From the NCBI RefSeq assembly GCF_905373215.1, contig NZ_CAJPRT010000006.1, forward strand, positions 58,082-122,081: a stretch of 64,000 bases of DNA, in the 5' to 3' direction. The position numbers and the translations under genes were made by a program. Under the pieces are notes generated by a model. That model was given only the letters and a program-made list of their open reading frames with translations, was not told the DNA's origin and did no database searches. Source of the DNA: an uncultured Campylobacter sp. (GTDB lineage: Bacteria; Campylobacterota; Campylobacteria; Campylobacterales; Campylobacteraceae). The stretch's first letter is position 1. Each line of letters begins with the position of its first letter. This document shows positions 25,677-34,496 of the stretch, in pieces.

Positions 25677-26474
25677 ATGATTATAGATACACATTGCCAT
25701 TTAGACGATGCTAGTTTCGACGCCGATTTGGACGCAGTGATTGAGCGCGCCACGATTGCAGGCGTGCGCAGCATCATCATTCCCGGTGCCGATGTAGCAG
25801 ACCTAGATAAGGCATGTAAAATTTCACACGCACGGGATAATGTGTATTTTGCCGTAGGGGTACATCCATACGAGATAGATTCTTTCGATATGGAGGTGCT
25901 GAAGCGGTATGCTGACGATCCCAAATGCGTGGGCGTTGGCGAATGCGGTCTTGATTATTTCAGACTTAAGCAGCAAGAGAGCAAGGAAACCAAAGCCTTA
26001 GAAATCTCCCGCCAAAAAGACGCCTTCATCTCACAAATCGATCTAGCAACACAACTTCAAAAACCACTTATAGTCCATATCCGAGAAGCAAACGAAGATA
26101 GCTTTGGAATTCTAAAAGATCGCGCCGGCGATTTATGCGGCGGTGTTTTACACTGCTTCAATGCCAGCAAGCTTTTGCTAGGTCTTAGCGAATACGGATT
26201 TTACTTCGGTATCGGCGGAGTTTTGACATTCAAAAATGCAAAAAACTTAGCTGAGATCTTACCGCAAATTCCGCAAGAGCGCCTCTTAATCGAGACGGAT
26301 GCACCGTATCTAACCCCGCATCCGCATCGCGGCGAGCGCAACGAGCCTGCATTTACGAGACTCGTGGTAGAAAAAGTCGCGGAAATTTTAAGCCTAAGCG
26401 TAGAAGAGGTCGAAGCAATAACGACTCAAAACGCCTGTAGGCTTTTTGGCGATAAAATCAAAGGAGAGATATGA
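25677..26474 (+). CDS. tatD: TatD-family metal-dependent DNase
   Basis: 265-residue TIM-barrel metallohydrolase of the TatD/YcfH family, exonuclease activity on DNA being known for the family. Metal-binding motifs are DTHCHLDDASFD at the N-terminus, VGECGLDYFR, PLIVHIREANED, GVLHCFNAS and IETDAPYLTP. The ATG at 25677 is preferred; an in-frame GTG 9 bases earlier is an alternative. The gene overlaps the next start by 4 bases. The order recN - tatD - transglycosylase - rlpA matches C. jejuni Cj0642-Cj0646. Confidence 0.93.
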   Translation: MIIDTHCHLDDASFDADLDAVIERATIAGVRSIIIPGADVADLDKACKISHARDNVYFAVGVHPYEIDSFDMEVLKRYADDPKCVGVGECGLDYFRLKQQESKETKALEISRQKDAFISQIDLATQLQKPLIVHIREANEDSFGILKDRAGDLCGGVLHCFNASKLLLGLSEYGFYFGIGGVLTFKNAKNLAEILPQIPQERLLIETDAPYLTPHPHRGERNEPAFTRLVVEKVAEILSLSVEEVEAITTQNACRLFGDKIKGEI

Positions 26475-27469
26475 AAGCCATAAAATTTATACTGCTAGCC
26501 CTGCTTTTAATGGGCGAAGCGTTTGCGAGCCAGCCCGGTCTGATGCGCGCAAATCACGACTATATTTTAAATCAATTCGGCATCGAAAATAACGAATCGA
26601 GCAAAAACGTAGTCGCGGGCATATTCCGTGCGATCAATGCAAGCGATCGCAAGCAGTTTAAGCATATCGTGACTTCACAGTCGCACAATGCCTACTTAGT
26701 CAAATCCGAGGTCGATAACATTGAAGCTCCGGAATTCTTATTGTATTTGGCAATGGTAGAATCTCATCTTAAAAATACGGTCACATCAGGCGCTAGTGCA
26801 GGTGGTATGTGGCAGCTGATGCCGGCGACTGCAAAAAATTTCGGTCTTAGAGTAGATAGCGCTGTGGATGAGCGTCGCGATCCTGCAGCCTCTACGGATG
26901 CTGCGTTTTCGTATATTTTGCATCTGAAGCAAAATTTTGGCAAGTGGTATTTAGCGCTAATGGCGTATAATTGTGGTGATCAAAAGCTTAAAAATGCGAT
27001 TGCAGCTACTGGCAGCGACGATCTGGATCGCTTGCTAAAAAGTCCCGCACTTCCTAATGAGACTAAGAATTTTATCAAGCGCATTATCAAATACGCTTAC
27101 ATCGCTCAAAATGAAAATATGCGTAAAATTCTGCTTTTTGAAAGCGAGCCGTGGGGGCTAAAGCGTATCGCCGTAGCTCCGGGCACAAAGCTAAGCGCGG
27201 TTGCAAAACAGATCGGAATTTCGCCGTCGCAGATGCAGGATTACAACGCGCATATTAAAAACGGAATTTCGCCGCTTAACGGCAAGTACTTTTTTTATAT
27301 CCCACAAAGCAAATATGCAGAATTTGTCGTAAATCAAGGCGCGTTTCAAGCGTATGAACCACGTCTGAAACAGCGCAAGCCAGGACGCGTGTTAGCAGGT
27401 TTGGCGAACGAGCTTAGCCTCAAAGACAAAAACGAAATAGCGCTAAATAATATAAAATTCAACAAATAA
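26471..27469 (+). CDS. Membrane-associated lytic murein transglycosylase (MltD/Slt type)
   Basis: 332-residue exported peptidoglycan-cleaving enzyme. It has a signal peptide MKAIKFILLALLLMGEAFAS. The SLT catalytic domain carries the glutamate in LAMVESHLKNTVTSG, then GMWQLMPATAKNFGL and LMAYNCGD. A degenerate LysM-like segment near the C-terminus (APGTKLSAVAKQIGISPSQM) could bind peptidoglycan. It is coupled to tatD by ATGA overlap and sits 13 bases before rlpA, another septal peptidoglycan enzyme, so the two probably act together in wall remodelling. Confidence 0.92.
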   Translation: MKAIKFILLALLLMGEAFASQPGLMRANHDYILNQFGIENNESSKNVVAGIFRAINASDRKQFKHIVTSQSHNAYLVKSEVDNIEAPEFLLYLAMVESHLKNTVTSGASAGGMWQLMPATAKNFGLRVDSAVDERRDPAASTDAAFSYILHLKQNFGKWYLALMAYNCGDQKLKNAIAATGSDDLDRLLKSPALPNETKNFIKRIIKYAYIAQNENMRKILLFESEPWGLKRIAVAPGTKLSAVAKQIGISPSQMQDYNAHIKNGISPLNGKYFFYIPQSKYAEFVVNQGAFQAYEPRLKQRKPGRVLAGLANELSLKDKNEIALNNIKFNK

Positions 27470-27482
27470 GATCGGATCGCAG

Positions 27483-28238
27483 GTGTCGTACCAGAAAATC
27501 GCTCTTTTTAGTGCGCTTTTTGCGCTGATTCTTGCCGGTTGCTCATTTCGCACCGCACCGTCGTCTAGATCGTCTGCGGGCGGTGCGGGCAAGATCGGCA
27601 AAAACTCTCCCGCCACCATGCGCCCTTATAAAATCAACGGCAAAACCTACTATCCAGAGCAGGTAAGTGTCGGCGATACCCAGATAGGTATCGCCAGCTG
27701 GTATGGGCCGAATTTTCACGGCAAATACACCTCAAACGGCGAAATTTACGATATGAACGGCATGACTGCCGCGCACAAAACCTATCCAATGAATACTATG
27801 GTAAAGGTCACGAATCGTGACACCGGAGCTACCGCAACCGTGCGCATCAACGATCGCGGTCCATTCGTGGATGGTCGCATCATTGATCTTAGCAAAACAG
27901 CTGCCAATCTAGTGGGCGTATTTGCCAAAGGTACGGCGCCTGTAAAGCTCGAAGTAGTGGGTTTTTATGGGCATACTATCACCAAAGGCTCGCCGAAAGC
28001 AACCATCGTCGGCGGAAATTTTATGGTGCAAATCGGTGCGTTTAGAAACAGAAGCGGAGCGCAAATTTATCAGCGCGATTACCACGGCACGGCGGGATAT
28101 CCTGCGATCATCAAAGAATTTAGCATAGATGGAGCGCCAATTTATCGCGTCTTTTTAAGCGGATTTAAAAGCGAGGATGAGGCGAGAGATTTCGCGCATA
28201 ATGGCAAGTTTACTGGAGCTTTTATCGTAAGGGAGTAG
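27483..28238 (+). CDS. rlpA: Septal lipoprotein RlpA with SPOR domain
   Basis: 251-residue lipoprotein. The signal peptide ends in lipobox LAGC, with the lipidated Cys at residue 20. The double-psi beta-barrel domain has IASWYGPNFHGKYTSNGE, MTAAHKTYPMNTMVKVTN and INDRGPFVDGRIIDLS, containing the Asp and His residues of active lytic transglycosylase RlpA. The C-terminal SPOR domain (FMVQIGAFRNRSGAQIY to the end) binds denuded glycan strands at the division site. The start codon is GTG at 27483 after ATCGCAGG. Confidence 0.95.
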   Translation: MSYQKIALFSALFALILAGCSFRTAPSSRSSAGGAGKIGKNSPATMRPYKINGKTYYPEQVSVGDTQIGIASWYGPNFHGKYTSNGEIYDMNGMTAAHKTYPMNTMVKVTNRDTGATATVRINDRGPFVDGRIIDLSKTAANLVGVFAKGTAPVKLEVVGFYGHTITKGSPKATIVGGNFMVQIGAFRNRSGAQIYQRDYHGTAGYPAIIKEFSIDGAPIYRVFLSGFKSEDEARDFAHNGKFTGAFIVRE

Positions 28239-28473
28239 CAGTTTTATTTGACGGCTTTTACCTTCGCTTTTTCTCGATAAGGGCTTTGTCAAATTTATTT
28301 GTGAGCTACTTGCGGTAAAATTTCCCGTCATCTAATAGTTATCTGCTTTAGCTGCGGCGAAGTGCAGGCTACTTGCAAGCTATTTGTAGCAAAAAGTGCG
28401 CCTGCCTGCTTGAGCTTTGTTTTTTAATAGGGCGCCGCAGCTGATAAAATTTTATATTGCTAGGGGATAAAGC

Positions 28474-28710
28474 ATGCAAAAATATCCGGAAGTTTATAGT
28501 TTAGAAAAGAGTTCGGCTATACTTGAAAAATATAAAGACGGGCTGAGCGTAGAACAATACGAGCAAAACAGATCTATCATCTGCAACCACGCGATAGAGG
28601 GTATGTTTGCAAACGAGCAAGATATAATCGATCTTATCATGGTTGATAAGGGAGAAAAAACGCCCGATGAGATAATAAACGAATATAAAAAAGAGTGGGG
28701 CGTTTTATAG
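28474..28710 (+). CDS. Small protein resembling VbhA-type antitoxins
   Basis: 78-residue acidic protein. The pattern NHAIEGMFANEQDIIDL followed by KGEKTPDEIINEYKKEW resembles the VbhA/Fic antitoxin domain (a helix with a conserved Glu-Gly, then a conserved G-x-x-(S/T)-x-(D/E)-E-x-I helix). The inhibitory motif normally needs Ser/Thr four residues before the Glu; here that position is Asn, so the match is imperfect. No Fic-domain toxin is encoded nearby. AGGGGATAAAGC precedes the ATG. It sits in an AT-rich accessory pocket. The antitoxin assignment is tentative. Confidence 0.6.
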   Translation: MQKYPEVYSLEKSSAILEKYKDGLSVEQYEQNRSIICNHAIEGMFANEQDIIDLIMVDKGEKTPDEIINEYKKEWGVL

Positions 28711-28784
28711 CGCAGTAGAAAATATTAAATTTGGATGGCGAAATATCAGAGGTATTTAAACGCAGCTCATCGTCTGTTTGAATT

Positions 28785-29207
28785 TTAATAGTGCAAAAAA
28801 GTTACGACTTCGTTTTCTTTTGGCAAATTTTCTCTACCTCTAATACCGCGATTGCCGTATTCCGCTAGAGCTTCTTTTAAAATTTTATAAAGCTCGTCCA
28901 GTGAAATTCTGTAAGTGCTGGAATTTATACTTTCTAGCTTATATTTGATAAAAAACGGATTATCCACGAGCATTTTACTTGTAGTCTCGTCATAAATTCG
29001 TCTTATATCAAGCTCAATATCTCTACCTTTATAGTGAAGCAACCAAATATCCTCACCCGTAAATCCATCTCGCGGATCCGGCATAGATGCCAAACATACA
29101 TGAATAAGCCAAGCATCTCTTTGCTTATCGATAACCCAATTCATCCAATCGGTATCATTATCCTGGATTGGGTATGTGTAATTGTGTTTCATCAATAGCT
29201 CGTTCAT
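28785..29207 (-). CDS. Hypothetical protein
   Basis: 140-residue soluble acidic protein whose family I do not recognise. It is aromatic-rich with no signal peptide or membrane segment. It contains WLIHVCLASMPDPRDGFTGE, an ILELDIRR-like core (GRDIELDIRRIYDE) and a helical C-terminus (SLDELYKILKEALAEYG). Small acidic single-domain proteins of this style are often immunity proteins, but no toxin gene is adjacent. It is AT-richer than core genes. Confidence 0.6.
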   Translation of the reverse strand: MNELLMKHNYTYPIQDNDTDWMNWVIDKQRDAWLIHVCLASMPDPRDGFTGEDIWLLHYKGRDIELDIRRIYDETTSKMLVDNPFFIKYKLESINSSTYRISLDELYKILKEALAEYGNRGIRGRENLPKENEVVTFLHY

Positions 29208-29340
29208 ATTGCTTAAAATATCATATTAATATATTCCGCAACAAACGCCATCTAGCCCTCCTTGAGAAATTCTATAATTTAAAGTAGATCGCTCGTATAT
29301 AGACCGAACAAAGACGAGAATTCAAATTTAATCCTTTTAC

Positions 29341-29389
29341 TGACGATAACTTATCGTTTAAACAGCCAATTAATATACGATTATCGTCA
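29341..29389. promoter_or_regulatory. Clustered inverted repeats, possible operator
   Basis: TGACGATAA (29341-29349) and its exact complement TTATCGTCA (29381-29389) face each other. Between them, CGATAA-C-TTATCG forms a tighter palindrome, giving three half-sites of ACGATAA type. They lie between the hypothetical gene (starting at 29207, minus) and the gene ending at 29437, so they could control the former. Confidence 0.35.
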
Positions 29390-29436
29390 ATTCTTACTAT
29401 AATCTTTCGTAAAATTCGTTATGAAATTTAAAAATT

Positions 29437-30270
29437 TCAAGCACTTTGTCGCTCGTCGCCTCTTTTAAATTTAGCGTCCAAAAATACGCAGAATTTCACG
29501 CCGTATAGGTAGAAAATCCAGCTTATGTAGATCCACAGAAAGAAAAATAGCGCGACCGAAAACGAGCCGTAGATGCTAAGATAGGTTTTGTTATAAAAGA
29601 CGTATTGCGCGAAAACCAGTCTTGAAAGCCACCATAAAATCGATGCTACGAGCGATGAGGCAAGCACTGCTTTTGCGCGGATCTCGCGGTTGATCGCCGT
29701 AGCGTAAGTGATCGCAAAGATCCCCCAAACGATTAAGTAGGGTAGAATTTTAAGCAAATTTATCCAGCTCGTAAGCTCGGTTTTATTTAGTAGCTCCTGA
29801 AGCTCGCCGCTGATATAAAACGATGCTCCAAGCCCCACAGGAGCGAGCGTCATCAGCGTCCAGTAGGTGCTTAGGCTCTTAAAAAAGCTCCGCTCGGGCG
29901 AATGCGAAATTCGCGCGATAATCGCTTCAAAATCTCCGAAAAACAGCACCGACGTAACTAATACTGCGCAAAAGCCCGTTACGCCAAGGCTTAGGCCGTT
30001 AGCCATAAATTCCTCGATATAGTGCGCCATGCTCGCTTGATTTGCGGGCAGGAAGTTTGAAAAAATAAATCCCATAATCTTATCATAGTAGCCTTTAAAG
30101 CTTGGTAGCTGCATAAAAACGCTAAGCGAGACCATCAGCACCGGCAGTAGCGCCAGAATCGTGTGAAAGCTAAGGCTTGATGCATGGTGCATGAGCTCGG
30201 TATCGTAGAGGCGGAAGAAATTTTTGAGTCGGTTTTGCGCTTGCTTAAGCGCCGGTATTAGTTTTTTCAT
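29437..30270 (-). CDS. YihY/BrkB-family inner membrane protein
   Basis: 277-residue protein with about six transmembrane helices. The family start is FFRLYDTELMHHASSLSFHT, with ILALLPVLMVSLSVFMQL, LSLGVTGFCAVLVTSVLFFG, YLIVWGIFAITYATAI and GSFSVALFFFLWIYISWIFY following. The YihY/BrkB family is widespread, was once misnamed ribonuclease BN, and has no firmly established role. It is a single gene, divergent from the TonB receptor at 30498. Confidence 0.88.
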   Translation of the reverse strand: MKKLIPALKQAQNRLKNFFRLYDTELMHHASSLSFHTILALLPVLMVSLSVFMQLPSFKGYYDKIMGFIFSNFLPANQASMAHYIEEFMANGLSLGVTGFCAVLVTSVLFFGDFEAIIARISHSPERSFFKSLSTYWTLMTLAPVGLGASFYISGELQELLNKTELTSWINLLKILPYLIVWGIFAITYATAINREIRAKAVLASSLVASILWWLSRLVFAQYVFYNKTYLSIYGSFSVALFFFLWIYISWIFYLYGVKFCVFLDAKFKRGDERQSA

Positions 30271-30497
30271 ACGGGCGATTTTACATTAAAAATTTAGAAT
30301 TTCATATAAATTTGCGCAATTTTTCTTTTGTATCTCAGTATATCGTCTATGAAATTTTAAACTGCAAAAATGCGACTACAAATATATAAATTTATATCTC
30401 GAATTTAGTCTAAATTTAGGAAAATTTTTCTAATATGCTAAAAAATAATATTAAATATATCCATAACGAAGGGAAAATAATGGAACGAAGGAAAACG

Positions 30498-32747
30498 ATG
30501 AAATTTAAAATTTCATTAGCGGCATGTTTGTGTCTGCTATGCGGTAGTTTAGCTGCAGCGCAAAGTGGCGGTAATTCTGCGCCTGAAAAATCGCAGAATA
30601 TGGGCGTAATCGAGGTAAATTCCGTCGGCGATAATATCAGCGAGAGCGGCATCGACGAGGGCTTTTTGAGCAAAAACGTGCAACAAGGCCTGCTTGCGGG
30701 CAAGCGCGCTTTGGATCTTCCGTATCAGATCAACACGATCAGCAAGAAGATCATGAACCACCAAGGCGTCACCGGCTACGAGGAGGCGGTCAAATACTTC
30801 CCGTCCGCGCAGATTCAGATGCGCGGCGGCGCTACGGTAGGCCGCCCGCAGACGCGCGGCTTTGAGGGCAGCGTCGTAGGCAACAGCTTCTGGGGCGGCT
30901 TTTATACTATTTCGACGACGGCGATTCCGATGGCGATGTTTGAGAGCTTTCAGGTGCAAAACGGCGTCGCGGGCTCGCTCTACGGCGCACAAAACCCGGT
31001 GGGCATTTTCAGCTACACGCGCAAACGCCCGGTAAAAGATCAGTATATAATTTGGGGCGATTACATGTCGCGAAGCAACCTGGGACTGGGACTTGATCTA
31101 TCGAATAAATTTGAAAAATTCGGCTACCGCGCGGTGTTTTACGGATCCAACGGCGACAGACAGCCGAAGGGCTCAAATTTGCAGCGCCGCTTAGCCAGCA
31201 TCACGATGGAATTTTATCCGACGGGCGATCTAACGTTCGAAACCGCGGCGAGCTATTACGAGCACAATACCAAGGGCTTTGCGGGGCAGTTTGCCTTAGG
31301 CGTTAAAGACGGCAAGATCGTTGACGGAATAGTACTTCCAAAGGCGGTCGATTCCTCAAGGCGCGGTCTTGGGCAGAGCTTTGGAGGCATGCATCTAAAA
31401 ACTACCACGGCTAGCGTTAAATTTAAATATTCGCCGCTGGATAGGCTATATTTCGAGGGCGGCTTTCAGTTTCAGCGCGCCGATCGCGACACTCATGGCG
31501 TTGTAAATTATATCTTGCCTAGCACACATCCGCAATATACGAAGTCGGGCGATTATCAAACCAGACACAGCGGCGGTGCTACGGCGGCATATAGATTTGA
31601 CCTGCCAAGCGGCTATCTCAAGGCCAATACGCAGTTTAACACGGGCGATATCGAACATGATTTCAGCGTGCAGACCAACGGATATCACTGGACGCAGGAT
31701 AGATATAAAAACGCGAGCACTGACTACACTTCACCTACTATAGGTAATATCTACGATCCTAAAATTCTAAATTACACCGGTGCTAGGCGCGGAAGTGGGC
31801 TGTATCACTACGCTGTTTTGGATATGTATAACGTCTCAGTGCTAGATGATATCACGATAAACGATAAATTTGACGTGATGCTAAGCGCATCTAAGGCGTG
31901 GATGAGGCAGGAATCCTACAATGCCCGCCAGCAAAGACTTGTCAAAGCCTATAGCGATTCTGGCTATAGCTGGGCGGGAAGCCTGATCTTCCATCCGATA
32001 GAGGATGCCAGTATCTACTACACCTACGCAGATAGCTTGCAACAGGGCTCTACCTATGTTTATAATAGCGGTCCGCATAACGGCGAGGTCGCCTCCACGT
32101 CGCCGTATCGCTCCAAGCAGCACGAGATTGGCGCTAAAATTCGCGTAGCAGATATGATCGATTTTAGCGTAGCGTATTTCGATATCCGCAGACCTATCGC
32201 GTATCTAAATAGCTCTACCGGACTCTACGGCATAAATGGCGAGCAGCGCAACCGCGGATTTGAGTTTATGAGCGGTGGACGAATTACGCAAAATTTAAGT
32301 GTGCTAGGAGGCTTTACCTACATCGATCCTAAGATGCATAACGTAAGTATCGCGGGTGCTAATCGCAAGGTCGCAAACGGCATCCCTAAAATCAATGCAA
32401 ATTTAATGCTTGATTACGTGATCCCCGGCACCGATAAGCTTGCGATCAGTACGAATTTCCACTACACCGGCAAGATGTATCTGGACGATCTAAATACCCA
32501 GCACACGCCTAGCTTTTTCGTTACCGATATCGGCGTCAGATATACGAGCGAGCATCTTTTGGGCGATAAGACCACGCTACGTTTCAATGTAAATAACGTA
32601 TTTAACAAAAAGTACTGGGCGGGAATGTATCCTGCGAGCGCCGACGGCGCGGGCGGACTTAACGTAACCAGCGTACTAGGCTCGGCAAACGGCGTAACGC
32701 TGGGCGAGAGCAGAAGCTTCATGCTCTCTGCGGAGGTGAAATTTTAA
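30498..32747 (+). CDS. TonB-dependent siderophore-type receptor
   Basis: 749-residue outer-membrane receptor. The ATG at 30498 has GAAGGAAAACG upstream and begins a signal peptide (MKFKISLAACLCLLCGSLAA); the longer frame from 30435 lacks this logic. The plug domain has DLPYQINTISKKIMNHQG, RGGATVGRPQTRGFEG, FESFQVQNGVAGSLYGAQNP and GIFSYTRKRP, as in ferric-siderophore receptors. The barrel ends with SFMLSAEVKF, a terminal strand with C-terminal Phe. The ligand cannot be told from sequence. No transport partners are adjacent. A strong terminator follows. Confidence 0.92.
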   Translation: MKFKISLAACLCLLCGSLAAAQSGGNSAPEKSQNMGVIEVNSVGDNISESGIDEGFLSKNVQQGLLAGKRALDLPYQINTISKKIMNHQGVTGYEEAVKYFPSAQIQMRGGATVGRPQTRGFEGSVVGNSFWGGFYTISTTAIPMAMFESFQVQNGVAGSLYGAQNPVGIFSYTRKRPVKDQYIIWGDYMSRSNLGLGLDLSNKFEKFGYRAVFYGSNGDRQPKGSNLQRRLASITMEFYPTGDLTFETAASYYEHNTKGFAGQFALGVKDGKIVDGIVLPKAVDSSRRGLGQSFGGMHLKTTTASVKFKYSPLDRLYFEGGFQFQRADRDTHGVVNYILPSTHPQYTKSGDYQTRHSGGATAAYRFDLPSGYLKANTQFNTGDIEHDFSVQTNGYHWTQDRYKNASTDYTSPTIGNIYDPKILNYTGARRGSGLYHYAVLDMYNVSVLDDITINDKFDVMLSASKAWMRQESYNARQQRLVKAYSDSGYSWAGSLIFHPIEDASIYYTYADSLQQGSTYVYNSGPHNGEVASTSPYRSKQHEIGAKIRVADMIDFSVAYFDIRRPIAYLNSSTGLYGINGEQRNRGFEFMSGGRITQNLSVLGGFTYIDPKMHNVSIAGANRKVANGIPKINANLMLDYVIPGTDKLAISTNFHYTGKMYLDDLNTQHTPSFFVTDIGVRYTSEHLLGDKTTLRFNVNNVFNKKYWAGMYPASADGAGGLNVTSVLGSANGVTLGESRSFMLSAEVKF

Positions 32748-32774
32748 GCCCTAAGCCTTGAAAATTTTTAGTTG

Positions 32775-32804
32775 AGCGGCGCGAATGATTATGGCGCCGC
32801 TTTT
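32775..32804 (+). terminator. Terminator of the second TonB receptor gene
   Basis: An 8-bp GC-rich perfect stem (AGCGGCGC / GCGCCGCT), an 11-base loop, and a TTTT run continuing into AAATTT. It lies 27 bases after the stop codon. This is the clearest intrinsic terminator in the window. Confidence 0.85.
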
Positions 32805-33001
32805 AAATTTATGAAATTTTATCGCTCTAAGCAGCAAGACTAAATTTAACGAGACTTAGTTTTAATTATTTTAAAATTTAAGCCTCGGATTTTGGAATTT
32901 TAAACATTGATTTTAAAATTTCGATCTTAAAATTTTAAGTCGCCGCGCCTAAGCTCGCCCGCAAATTTTATCGCGCGGTTTAAAATTTAGCCGTTTTTGG
33001 T

Positions 33002-33007
33002 TATAAT
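33002..33007 (+). promoter_or_regulatory. -10 box of the TrkA-like/aroB operon
   Basis: TATAAT after a T-rich stretch, 28 bases before the ATG at 33035, with an ACGGAG ribosome binding site in between. Confidence 0.5.
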
Positions 33008-33034
33008 CTTTGCAAAACCACGAAACGGAGAGCA

Positions 33035-34453
33035 ATGAAACAAGTTTTAATCATCGCAAGCGGAAAGTTTGCGCGCCATTTTTTATCCAAAGTTTGTAAA
33101 ATCAAAGATGTCATCAGATCATATCGCGTCATAGCTAAAAATATGGATGCTGTGCCCGCAGAGCTTGAAAACGAGTCAAATTTTTCAGTCGAAATTTTTG
33201 ATCCTACTAGCATTGAGCGGTTGCGCGTGGTGCTAGCAGAAGAGGAATTTGACCGCTGCATAGTGATAATGGAGGATGAATTTGACACTAAAGTAACGCT
33301 TGAAAATTTAAAGACGCTCGCTCCGGATTTAGAGCTTTACGTGGCCGATTTTTGGGGACTTTTGCGCGAGAATAAAAATGAAGCTCACGTAAAAATCGTA
33401 AATACCCTCGCGCTAAATTCCTCGCGCTTCATCGGCTTTTTGCCGGACAGTCCCGTTTTTGCTGATAACATCGGGCTTGGACGCGGAGAGATAATGGAGG
33501 TAAAAGTGCCCGTAGGAAGCTCGTTTGCGTATAAAAAAATCAGCACGCTTTCTAATGCCAAATATCAAATTCCGATGATCTACCGTCACAATAATTACAT
33601 CGTAACGACACCCGGCTCGCGGATATATCCGAATGATACGATCTTGGTCGTTGGTGAGCCGAGCGCGCTGCGAGTGGTGTTTGCTGAAGTAAAAAAGCAA
33701 AGCGGGCAATTTCCATCGCCGTTTGGGCTAAATATTTTCGCGCTAATTGATATGAAAAAAATGAGCAGCGACGAGATAGCTAGGACGGTTAGAGCGCTTG
33801 AGTTTTTGGATTTGCATATTAGAAATCATAAAATTTATCTGCGAATTTTAAATCCTCTGCTAAACGACGCTTTTAGCGAGCTTAAAGCTCTGTGCAAGCG
33901 GGATAAATTTGAAATTCTCATCGATTACTCGGGCGAATTAAATTTAAAGCGCGACGTGAGCGAAAATAAAGCAGGCTTGGTAGTTTGCTCAAGCGGAGTT
34001 TTTGAGGCGAAAAAAGCAGCACTTAAAGCGCTTGAAATTCCGGTGCTAAGCCTTGGAGAGGGCGAGCTAAAAGATGTGCGTAAAAGCGTCGTGCTAAGTG
34101 CCGGCGAGCGGCTTCGCGAGGAATCAAGCATCGTCTTTGACATCAGCTCGCAGCTAGGGCTAGACGTGTATTTGTATCTTTTCGGCGAGAGCGAAAAGGG
34201 CGAGTTTGCGCAAAGCTACGTGAGCTTATCGAAGCTTTTTAAGCAGAGTTTATTCGTGATTCCTTGCGAGCGACAAAATCCGATTTTAGCGCTAGGCAGC
34301 GAGCGAGATCTGCTACAATTTGTGCCATTTAATGATAGAATTTTGGCGCGCAAGCTCACATCGATTTTCAATCAGGATTTGGATCAGATGTATTTTAAGC
34401 TCGGCAAAAATCATCAAATTTTCGTTCCGAGCGATTACGGGTATGAAAAGTAA
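33035..34453 (+). CDS. TrkA/RCK-type nucleotide-binding protein (COG3400 family)
   Basis: 472-residue cytoplasmic protein. An N-terminal Rossmann-like domain (KQVLIIASGKFARHFLSKV) resembles TrkA-N. Residues about 145-220 form an RCK-C/TrkA-C-like domain (GEIMEVKVPVGSSFAYKKIS to YPNDTILVVGEPSALRVVF). The remainder contains a second Rossmann-like half. Proteins of this kind are found beside aroB in epsilonproteobacteria, including H. pylori HP0282. A role in cation transport regulation is inferred from the RCK domain only; no transporter subunit is adjacent. It heads the operon continuing through aroB. Confidence 0.82.
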   Translation: MKQVLIIASGKFARHFLSKVCKIKDVIRSYRVIAKNMDAVPAELENESNFSVEIFDPTSIERLRVVLAEEEFDRCIVIMEDEFDTKVTLENLKTLAPDLELYVADFWGLLRENKNEAHVKIVNTLALNSSRFIGFLPDSPVFADNIGLGRGEIMEVKVPVGSSFAYKKISTLSNAKYQIPMIYRHNNYIVTTPGSRIYPNDTILVVGEPSALRVVFAEVKKQSGQFPSPFGLNIFALIDMKKMSSDEIARTVRALEFLDLHIRNHKIYLRILNPLLNDAFSELKALCKRDKFEILIDYSGELNLKRDVSENKAGLVVCSSGVFEAKKAALKALEIPVLSLGEGELKDVRKSVVLSAGERLREESSIVFDISSQLGLDVYLYLFGESEKGEFAQSYVSLSKLFKQSLFVIPCERQNPILALGSERDLLQFVPFNDRILARKLTSIFNQDLDQMYFKLGKNHQIFVPSDYGYEK

Positions 34454-34466
34454 TCGAAATTTATGT

Positions 34467-34472
34467 TACAAT
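34467..34472 (+). promoter_or_regulatory. Putative extended -10 box before aroB
   Basis: TACAAT preceded by TGT, giving the extended -10 form TGnTACAAT, 24 bases before the aroB ATG at 34497. aroB may be transcribed from here as well as from the upstream gene. Confidence 0.4.
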
Positions 34473-34496
34473 TACCCAAAAATCAAAGGCTAGCGT

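Noticed and set aside
29422..29439. TGAAATTT / AAATTTCA palindrome at the end of the YihY gene
   Set aside because: Two-base loop and the same word is common throughout the window, so probably chance.
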